Below are positions 14,447 to 19,739 of a stretch of DNA of 19,739 bases, one piece after another. Position 1 is the stretch's first letter, and every line of letters begins with the position of its first letter. The translations under genes and the position numbers were made by a program. The stretch lies in NCBI RefSeq assembly GCF_900103545.1, contig NZ_FNHH01000041.1, positions 1-19,739 on the forward strand, in the 5' to 3' direction. The DNA comes from Daejeonella rubra. GTDB taxonomy: Bacteria; Bacteroidota; Bacteroidia; Sphingobacteriales; Sphingobacteriaceae. A model generated the notes under the pieces. That model saw nothing but the letters and a program-made list of their open reading frames with translations, was not told the DNA's origin and ran no database searches.

Positions 14447-15435
14447 GGATTCAGGATTTTTTGAACTTCATTAACAATATCTTTTTTCTGTGGGATAGAA
14501 GAATCTTCCAGATGTGCAGGATAGGGTATAGGCACCTCAATACCGCAAAGTCTTTTGACAGGGGCATCCAATTCGTAAAATACTTTTTCAGAGATACGGG
14601 CACTTATTTCGGAAGAAATACTCACCGATCGCCACGCATCTTCCACGATCAATGCCCGGTGGGTTTTGGATACAGACGCTAAAAATGTGGCTTCATCCAA
14701 AGGGCGAAGAACCCGCAGGTCAATAACTTCAGCATCGATACCCATTGAGGCTAATTCCTCTGCAGCTTCCATGCTTTTATAAACTCCTGTTCCATAAGTT
14801 ATTATGGAAATGTCCTTTCCTTCTCTTCTGATCTTTGCTTTGGAAATATCAACTCCGGCAGGATTATTCAGGACCTCATTTTCCATGTTCAGCATAGAGG
14901 TGTACTCAAAAATGATAACCGGATCAGGGCTTTTCATGGCTGCAGGCAATAGATATCTTGCGTCTTCATGGGTACCTGCTGATAAGACGATAAGTCCGGG
15001 TATATGCGCATAGAACGACTCCCAGCTATGTGAATGTTGTGCCGCAAGCTGGCGTCCGATTCCGCACCCCATTCTGATCACCACAGGTACATTGATCTGT
15101 CCTCCCGACATATGCGATAGGGTAGCGGCATTGTTTACGATCTGATCCATTGCCAGCAGACTGAAGTTAACGGTCATTATTTCAACAACAGGCTTCATTC
15201 CGGCTATTGCCGCCCCAATACCAGCACCAACAAAACCCGACTCCGAAAGCGGTACATCCATGATCCGCCCTTCACCAAACTCCTGAAGTAAACCTTTACT
15301 GACCGCAAATGCACCTCCATAATGACCCACATCTTCGCCCATGAGGAAAACACGGTCATCATTCCTCAATACTTCTCTGATGCCCTGCTTTAGAGCTTCC
15401 CTGTAGCTTATTTTTATCTTGTTCTCTATCACCAT
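14443..15435 (-). CDS. 2-oxo acid dehydrogenase E1 beta subunit (pyruvate/acetoin type)
   Basis: A 330-residue E1-beta subunit of a thiamine-diphosphate dehydrogenase. Recognisable parts are LMGEDVGHYGGAFAVSKGL (31-49), the cofactor-activating glutamate E64 in VPLSESGFVGAG, and the active-site loop GRQLAAQHSHSWES (127-140). The C-terminal transketolase-like domain has VIDLRVLRPLD. It pairs with the E1-alpha encoded at 16293-17279 to form an alpha2-beta2 enzyme that decarboxylates pyruvate or cleaves acetoin; sequence alone does not settle which. Two small unrelated genes and a 138-bp gap separate it from E1-alpha, which is unusual since the two are normally adjacent. It overlaps E2 by 4 bases. 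The ATG is directly followed by GTG; the first ATG is used here. Confidence 0.93.
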   Translation of the reverse strand: MVIENKIKISYREALKQGIREVLRNDDRVFLMGEDVGHYGGAFAVSKGLLQEFGEGRIMDVPLSESGFVGAGIGAAIAGMKPVVEIMTVNFSLLAMDQIVNNAATLSHMSGGQINVPVVIRMGCGIGRQLAAQHSHSWESFYAHIPGLIVLSAGTHEDARYLLPAAMKSPDPVIIFEYTSMLNMENEVLNNPAGVDISKAKIRREGKDISIITYGTGVYKSMEAAEELASMGIDAEVIDLRVLRPLDEATFLASVSKTHRALIVEDAWRSVSISSEISARISEKVFYELDAPVKRLCGIEVPIPYPAHLEDSSIPQKKDIVNEVQKILNP

Positions 15436-15491
15436 GTTCTGATCTTATTTATTTTTGATCATAATGATTCAGTTTTAACGATAGAATCGCC

Positions 15492-15506
15492 CTGCCGGCC
15501 AGGCAG
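15492..15506. repeat. Short CTGCC/GGCAG palindromic motif
   Basis: CTGCCGGCCAGGCAG is a GC-rich near-palindrome in the AT-rich 138-bp gap upstream of E1-beta. A similar string, CGGCAGGCCAGG, occurs around 19520-19531 in the right-end repeat cluster. GC-rich motifs of this kind are scattered in Bacteroidota intergenic DNA. Placed here it marks an insertion-prone spot or a break in the operon. Confidence 0.4.
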
Positions 15507-15573
15507 ATTTATTGGCTTTTGAGACCAATTAAATTAAACCGAAAGCGTGTAAAAACGCCCAAACTGATAAGGA

Positions 15574-15831
15574 TCAGATTTTCCACCTGCTTAACTTTGG
15601 AATCTTATTGATGGATGCCTCGATCAGCTTTAGAGGTAAGTTCATCTTTTCCATTTGTGTTTCAACAACAGATATCATCTGTCCCAATGACATGCCTGGT
15701 TCTTTAAATGCGCCATTTTCATAACAATACATGCAATATTCACTGCTTTTTGAACCATCTATTTCACTGCCTTTTACATGATCTATCTCTATTGGCATGC
15801 TGCAACTCTGACATAAATTTTTGTTTTCCAT
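15574..15831 (-). CDS. Putative zinc-ribbon protein (zf-ribbon_2 family)
   Basis: An 85-residue protein with a four-cysteine zinc site: C7 and C10 in LCQSCSMP, and C33 and C36 in EYCMYCYENGAF. The segment EIDGSKSSEYC is typical of the putative zinc-ribbon family common in Bacteroidota and Firmicutes. The C-terminal half is a helical region (MSLGQMISVVETQMEKMN). Function is unknown. It follows the DUF5655 gene after 18 bases and lies inside the dehydrogenase gene block, between E1-alpha and E1-beta. Nothing in it suggests an enzyme subunit, so its position may reflect insertion rather than a shared pathway. Confidence 0.85.
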   Translation of the reverse strand: MENKNLCQSCSMPIEIDHVKGSEIDGSKSSEYCMYCYENGAFKEPGMSLGQMISVVETQMEKMNLPLKLIEASINKIPKLSRWKI

Positions 15832-15849
15832 ATCGAATTTGTTTAATAT

Positions 15850-16296
15850 TTATACCTGGCTGATAATTTTTTTCTCTTTTAATTCATGCGCTTCTTTTAT
15901 CCAATTCACTAGTTCATTGTCGATCTCTTCCTCGTTTGTGATTTCTAAAAGGTACAGGAAGCGGTGTTCTGATAATTTAATGGCCTTAACAAAACGTTTA
16001 TTCTTGAGCTCCTGACTTAAACTGAAATCTATCTGCAATTTATGTTTGAGTATTTTCACGGCTACAAAAGTACTTGTACTAACAAAGTGTATACAACATT
16101 CAAGCGATTCAACTTTATAGAAGCCAAGCACCTTCTTTATTTTTTCGTATAGGTTTTCATATATAATTCTGCTTGCATCCTTTCCTTTAAAGTGCAGTTC
16201 CAATGGATAAGTTTTACAGGAATGTGCCTGATTGGGCCGTTCAAATTGGCGCCCGCATTTCGGACATTTCCATAAGCTGATCTTTGATTTTCTCAT
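15850..16296 (-). CDS. DUF5655 protein with N-terminal zinc finger
   Basis: A 148-residue protein. The N-terminal KCPKCGRQFERPNQAHSC gives a likely zinc site at C11, C14, H25 and C27. The rest (about 35-145) matches DUF5655, a domain of unknown function marked here by LGFYKVESLECCIHFVSTSTF and FSLSQELKNKRFVK. Proteins of this kind are common in Bacteroidota and are usually annotated only by the domain; some members of related families are linked to transport or DNA-binding roles, without proof. Its ATG overlaps the E1-alpha stop by 4 bases, so it is translated with the dehydrogenase genes even though it is unrelated in sequence. Whether it regulates them is unknown. Confidence 0.82.
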   Translation of the reverse strand: MRKSKISLWKCPKCGRQFERPNQAHSCKTYPLELHFKGKDASRIIYENLYEKIKKVLGFYKVESLECCIHFVSTSTFVAVKILKHKLQIDFSLSQELKNKRFVKAIKLSEHRFLYLLEITNEEEIDNELVNWIKEAHELKEKKIISQV

Positions 16297-17279
16297 TTTG
16301 ATGGATCGCTGTAAACAAAATGGGTTAGTTCTTCTATGGGTTCAAGCGTTCCGGCTTCTGCATAATCGACGGCTTGCTGAACTTCCGATTCAATGCGCGC
16401 CTCCAGTACTTTTATATCATTTTCCGTAATTAACCGTTGATCAGACAGATACTTTTCAAATGCGGGAATGGGGTCGCGTTTCTTCCATTCTTCCACTTCA
16501 GTTTTTTCGCGGTATAATTCAGCGTCGAACATGGAATGAGCACGAAAACGAAAGGTATTACAAACCAGTAAATAGGGTTTTCCAGTTTTACGGATCAATT
16601 CTGTGGCTTCATTCGCAGCATCCAATACTGCAAGCAGGTCCATTCCATCAACCGCTTTAGATTCAATGCCATAGGCTATCCCTTTTTTTTCCAGTTCCTG
16701 CATTGAATGGGTATAACGGATGGCGGTACCCATAGCATAAAGATTGTTTTCACATACAAATAATACCGGCACATTCCAAAGTGCAGCAAGGTTCAGCGAC
16801 TCATGAAATTCGCCTTCAGCGGCTGCTCCTTCGCCAAAGAAACAACAGCTGATCTGGTTTTTTTGTTGTTTTTTATAGGCAAGTGCCATTCCAACCGACA
16901 TTGGAAGGTGCCCCGATACAATGGCATTGCCACCATAGAAATTTTTAGACCTATCGAACAGATGCATCGATCCGCCTCTTCCCATACTGCATCCTTCCCG
17001 TTTTCCATACATTTCTGCCATGATTGCTGAGGGACTTATCCCTCGGGCCAGTGCATGCCCATGTTCACGATACGTACTTAATATAACATCATCGGGACTT
17101 AAGGCCTGAATAACTCCAACTGCTACAGCTTCTTCACCAATGTATAAATGCAGGAATCCCCTGATCCTGGCTTTGGTATATTGCTCTGCTGCTTTTTCCT
17201 CAAACCTTCTGATCAGTTTCATCTGATAAAGGAAATGAAGACCTGACTCCGTCTTTATTTTTATTGCTGTTTGCTCCAT
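16293..17279 (-). CDS. 2-oxo acid dehydrogenase E1 alpha subunit (pyruvate/acetoin type)
   Basis: A 328-residue thiamine-diphosphate-binding E1-alpha subunit. The cofactor motif runs from GEGAAAEGEF (149-158) to CENN (176-179). HLYIGEEAVAVG (44-55) and the loop FRFRAHSMFDAELYREKTEV are further family marks; the loop corresponds to the RxHxxS loop of pyruvate E1 enzymes. The YREKTEVEEWKKRDPI segment favours the pyruvate/acetoin group over the branched-chain group. Length is normal. It begins 6 bases after the acetyl-CoA synthetase stop and overlaps DUF5655 by 4 bases. With the E1-beta and E2 further down it makes an acetyl-CoA-producing complex. Choosing between pyruvate and acetoin as substrate needs comparison with characterised enzymes. 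Confidence 0.93.
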   Translation of the reverse strand: MEQTAIKIKTESGLHFLYQMKLIRRFEEKAAEQYTKARIRGFLHLYIGEEAVAVGVIQALSPDDVILSTYREHGHALARGISPSAIMAEMYGKREGCSMGRGGSMHLFDRSKNFYGGNAIVSGHLPMSVGMALAYKKQQKNQISCCFFGEGAAAEGEFHESLNLAALWNVPVLFVCENNLYAMGTAIRYTHSMQELEKKGIAYGIESKAVDGMDLLAVLDAANEATELIRKTGKPYLLVCNTFRFRAHSMFDAELYREKTEVEEWKKRDPIPAFEKYLSDQRLITENDIKVLEARIESEVQQAVDYAEAGTLEPIEELTHFVYSDPSK

Positions 17280-17285
17280 GATCGT

Positions 17286-19007
17286 TCAATTTGTTTCGAG
17301 CGTAGAAAGATCTCCTTCAGGCAATCCGAGTTCGCGTGCTTTTAACAGCCTTCTTAAAATTTTTCCGCTGCGTGTTTTGGGAATGCTTTCCACAAATTCA
17401 ATTTCTTTTGGCGCAACCGCCGGTCCCAGTTCTTTTCTGGCAAACCCGGTAATGTCCAGCATCAGTTCTTCTCCGGCTTCATTCCCCGGTTTCAGAACCA
17501 CAAATGCTTTTACCAATTCACCAATAGCTGGTTCGGGTTTACCGATCACTGCAGCTTCTGCCACAGCGGGATGCCTCATTAAGGTACTCTCAACCTCAAA
17601 GGGCCCAACCATATGCCCGGAGGTTTTGATTATATCATCGGCACGGCCAATAAACCAGAAATATCCGTCAGCGTCCTTTTTGGCCAGATCACCGCTGATA
17701 TACCAGTCGCCTATAAAACATTTATTAAATCGTTCCTCCTCATGAAGATAGGCTCTAAAAAGTGATGGGAAGCCCTTTTTTAAGACCAGATGTCCCTGGA
17801 TATTGGGCTCTGTGATAAGTGTTAGTACCTGATCTCTGATCTCTGCAATGCCAGTTTCAATACCTGGCAATGGTTTACCCATCGAGCCGGGCTTTACCTT
17901 CATGGAAGAATAATTAGCGATCATGATGCCGCCGGTTTCTGTTTGCCACCAATTATCAAGAATCGGCATCCCGAATTTTTCTTTACCCCATAATACGCCC
18001 TCTGCATGCAATGGTTCGCCAACACTCAGAATTAAGCGCAGATGCTCCAAATGATATTCTTCCCTGGGATTGATTTCCATTCGCATTAAGCGCCTGATGG
18101 CTGTCGGGGCGGTATACCAGATGCTGACCTGATGTTCTTCGAGTATCGAATACCATCTGAGGGCATCAAACTCCTCCTCATCCACAATACAGGTTACACC
18201 ATTAACCAATGGCGAAATGATTCCATAGGAAGTGCCCGTTACCCAACCCGGATCTGCCGTGCACCAGAAAATGTCGCCTTCATGAAAATCCAATACGTAT
18301 TTGCCTGTAATATAATGGGTTAGTACTGCCTGGTGTACATGTAAAACCCCTTTGGGCATGCCCGTTGTTCCGCTGGTAAAATGTAGTAAAGCGGCATCCT
18401 CTGCTTTGGTTTCCTGAATCTGGTATTCCTCCGAAGCTTTTTCCATGAGTTTGGAGAATGACAGGATCTTATCGGAAATATGTTCGGTAATATCCGTTAG
18501 TATCACATAATGCAGTGAGGGTAGCCGATCTAATAATTTGGATACCTTCTTCTCAAACAAAGCTGAACTTGTCACCAGGATCGATGCATCGCCACGGCTA
18601 AGTCTTTGGTAGATGGGTTCAGGGCCAAAAACGGAAAACAAAGGACAAAAAACAGCCCTGTGTTTTAAAGTGCCAAGAGCAGTGATATATAATTCTGGAA
18701 TTCTGCCTGCGAATGAGAAAATGCGTGCCTCTTTTTTTATGCCCAGGTTCTGAAGCACATTGGCAAATTTTGAGGTTTGGGTTTTTAGCTCAGCATATGT
18801 GAAATCCTGAAAGCTTCTGTCTTTACGGATGCAACGGAGAGCAAGGGTGTCTTTCAGGGTACCCATAGCATGGCGATCCACAGCTTCATATGCGATGTTC
18901 ATGCCAGGTAAGCCACTAAGCTCGCTGGCGATAGAATCCCAGGAAAAAGTTCCTCTGACCTTTTCATAATCTTCCAGGTTATGCCTTATTGTGGTAGTAG
19001 GATCCAT
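17286..19007 (-). CDS. acsA: Acetyl-CoA synthetase (AMP-forming acetate-CoA ligase)
   Basis: A 573-residue enzyme that makes acetyl-CoA from acetate, CoA and ATP, releasing AMP and pyrophosphate. The phosphate-binding loop is TSGTTGMPKG (211-220). WWQTETGGIM holds the substrate-side motif, YISGDLAKKDADGYFWFIGR the hinge region, and PKTRSGKILRR the catalytic lysine K549, the residue acetylated in this family. The size equals the short Bacillus AcsA type (about 572) rather than the 650-residue E. coli Acs. It is the first gene of the leftward block, and E1-alpha follows after 6 bases. GGGAG five bases before the ATG is one of the few Shine-Dalgarno-like sites here. The upstream 30 bp run straight into MITE-like repeats, so the promoter may lie within repeat DNA. 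Confidence 0.9.
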   Translation of the reverse strand: MDPTTTIRHNLEDYEKVRGTFSWDSIASELSGLPGMNIAYEAVDRHAMGTLKDTLALRCIRKDRSFQDFTYAELKTQTSKFANVLQNLGIKKEARIFSFAGRIPELYITALGTLKHRAVFCPLFSVFGPEPIYQRLSRGDASILVTSSALFEKKVSKLLDRLPSLHYVILTDITEHISDKILSFSKLMEKASEEYQIQETKAEDAALLHFTSGTTGMPKGVLHVHQAVLTHYITGKYVLDFHEGDIFWCTADPGWVTGTSYGIISPLVNGVTCIVDEEEFDALRWYSILEEHQVSIWYTAPTAIRRLMRMEINPREEYHLEHLRLILSVGEPLHAEGVLWGKEKFGMPILDNWWQTETGGIMIANYSSMKVKPGSMGKPLPGIETGIAEIRDQVLTLITEPNIQGHLVLKKGFPSLFRAYLHEEERFNKCFIGDWYISGDLAKKDADGYFWFIGRADDIIKTSGHMVGPFEVESTLMRHPAVAEAAVIGKPEPAIGELVKAFVVLKPGNEAGEELMLDITGFARKELGPAVAPKEIEFVESIPKTRSGKILRRLLKARELGLPEGDLSTLETN

Positions 19008-19035
19008 ATTCTCCCTGTTTAGACAAGAATTTATT

Positions 19036-19080
19036 CACTCTGGTCGGTGTTCTCACCGATTAGCCCCCTCAGCTTAAAGA
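19036..19080. repeat. MITE-like unit A, partial (left end only)
   Basis: TGGTCGGTGTTCTCACCG followed by a segment ending CAGCTTAAAGA is a direct repeat of 19106-19146, with few differences. The first 23 bases match the inverted end of unit B (19191-19213) at 21 of 23 positions. Unit A lacks the right half. It begins about 29 bases upstream of the acetyl-CoA synthetase ATG. Confidence 0.75.
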
Positions 19081-19103
19081 TGCGCCGTTATGGAGGGTTT
19101 ACA

Positions 19104-19213
19104 TTTGGTCGGTGTTTTTCACCGATCAGTCCTCTCAGCTTAAAGATTTCCCCTTCTATAGTCCTTTAAATTTACATCATTTTTATGGTACGGTGAAAAC
19201 ACCGACCAGAGGG
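19104..19213. repeat. MITE-like unit B, complete
   Basis: About 110 bp bounded by inverted ends: TGGTCGGTGTTTTTCACCG on the left (19106 on) and CGGTGAAAACACCGACCA on the right (19191-19208). The right shoulder reads TTTTATGGTACGG. It encodes nothing and resembles a miniature inverted-repeat element. A target-site duplication was not evident. Confidence 0.75.
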
Positions 19214-19318
19214 AAATTTAAGCAATGAACATCTGGATTATATGCTTCCAAGGGTTCATGGGAACATTTTTATCACCCGAAGTATTTGTATAACAATGTT
19301 GTTTGGAAAAAGTTTCCC

Positions 19319-19408
19319 TTTGGCCGGTGTTGTCTGATCAGCCCCTTCAGTTCCCTCTGGGTGTTCGAAATTCATATTGTTTTTGTGGTACGGAAAACGC
19401 CTGCCAAA
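19319..19408. repeat. MITE-like unit C, diverged
   Basis: It starts TTTGGCCGGTGTT and ends GCCTGCCAAA, imperfect inverted ends of the unit B type. The internal GATCAGCCCCTTCAG and the right shoulder GTGGTACGG align with unit B. It is shorter (about 90 bp) and more diverged. Confidence 0.6.
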
Positions 19409-19421
19409 AGAAAATAATGGT

Positions 19422-19510
19422 CTCGCAAAGACGCAGAGACGCGATTATAATACGGAAAAAGAGTGATCATAAATAATCTGAAAATCATTGCGTCTTAGCA
19501 TTTCTGCGAG
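19422..19510. repeat. GCAAAGACGC palindromic repeat, copy 3
   Basis: The left arm starts CTCGCAAAGACGCAGAGACGC (19422-19442). The right arm GCGTCTTAGCATTTCTGCGAG (19490-19510) is its imperfect reverse complement. It is the same family as 488-567 and 707-793 at the other end of the window. Confidence 0.75.
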
Positions 19511-19512
19511 CC

Positions 19513-19599
19513 TTCCAATCGGCAGGCCAGGAGGTAGCCTTAGCTAAAAGTTCACCTCTGCAGTCGTTTAATATTTATATCGTTTGTATGGTACGGTGA
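19513..19599. repeat. MITE-like unit D, decayed, abutting the 95-bp repeat
   Basis: AGTCGTTTAATATTTATATC followed by GTATGGTACGGTGA (19562-19599) matches the right half of unit B. A weaker match (TTAGCTAAAAG...TGCAGTC) extends leftward. The expected terminal inverted repeat after GGTACGGTGA is missing; at that point the 95-bp repeat begins, which suggests that it inserted into or recombined with this unit. Confidence 0.6.
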
Positions 19600-19690
19600 T
19601 TTCTATGACATAAACAAGTGGTTTTTATAATTTTGTTGATAAGTAGCCCCATTTCTTACAACAGCAAATATCCTATGAACTAACTTGTTT
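19596..19690. repeat. 95-bp inverted repeat, right copy
   Basis: Reverse complement of bases 1-95 with one mismatch (opposite base 47). The short internal inverted arms are AAACAAGT at 19612-19619 and ACTTGTTT at 19683-19690. Here both flanks are visible: unit D on the left and unique AT-rich sequence from 19691 on the right, so the right boundary is set only by where the left copy leaves the window. Confidence 0.9.
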
Positions 19691-19739
19691 CTGATAGCAT
19701 TTAAGATTAGCATTTTATTTTTTCCGGAAGCGACTTTAC
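19691..19739. other. Window end, no feature seen
   Basis: Forty-nine AT-rich bases without a recognisable gene or repeat. They could contain the continuation of the 95-bp repeat, since the other copy is cut by the window edge at the matching point. Confidence 0.3.

Noticed and set aside
17278..17745. 155-residue plus-strand reading frame opposite acetyl-CoA synthetase
   Set aside because: It is serine/proline-rich in the way antisense frames of conserved genes often are, and the opposite strand codes for the intact C-terminal domain of the synthetase.
1..19739. Prophage, conjugative element or CRISPR-linked island bounded by the 95-bp repeats
   Set aside because: No integrase, transposase, phage structural gene, cas gene or regularly spaced repeat array was found; the gene content is metabolic and transport.

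Overview
The window is about 19.7 kb of AT-rich DNA carrying 20 supported protein-coding genes. It almost certainly comes from a member of the Bacteroidota. The protein families (DUF5655, the GCQSC-type zinc-ribbon protein, TIGR03643, DUF2256, a YgaP-like DUF2892 protein) fit that phylum, the genes have few Shine-Dalgarno sites, and one clear promoter candidate has the Bacteroidota TTG/TAnnTTTG form. No rRNA, tRNA, CRISPR array, integrase or transposase gene was seen, and genus cannot be set from the sequence alone.

Layout. Bases 1-810 are non-coding and packed with palindromic repeats. Next is a cardiolipin-synthase-like phospholipase D protein (minus strand), then a three-gene plus-strand exporter operon: lipoprotein membrane-fusion protein, FtsX-type permease and LolD/MacB-type ATPase. 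From 5500 on, every gene is on the minus strand: an unusual ATP-cone plus PD-(D/E)xK nuclease fusion, a DinB-family protein, a small DUF2892 membrane protein, a PAS histidine kinase, a CLC antiporter with the sequence marks of the fluoride-exporting CLC-F clade, and a compact DUF2256 / TIGR03643 / flavin-reductase operon. A Gly-rich membrane protein of unknown function follows.

From 19007 down to 12309 lies the most coherent block, an acetyl-CoA-centred gene set transcribed leftwards: AMP-forming acetyl-CoA synthetase, E1-alpha, a DUF5655 protein, a zinc-ribbon protein, E1-beta, a single-lipoyl E2, an acyl carrier protein and a family I inorganic pyrophosphatase. The E1/E2 genes encode a pyruvate- or acetoin-type 2-oxo acid dehydrogenase without its own E3. 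The synthetase releases pyrophosphate, which the last gene can hydrolyse. The acyl carrier protein and the two small zinc-finger genes inside the block are its least explained parts.

Both ends are repeat-rich. A 95-bp sequence occurs at bases 1-95 and, inverted with one mismatch, at 19596-19690. A GCAAAGACGC palindrome family has two copies on the left and one on the right. A roughly 90-110-bp MITE-like unit is present in several copies between 19036 and 19599, beginning about 30 bp upstream of the acetyl-CoA synthetase start codon. The window is therefore an ordinary chromosomal segment framed by miniature repeats. The sharpest functional leads are the CLC-F transporter, the ACP-containing dehydrogenase operon, the ATP-cone nuclease and the flanking repeat system.
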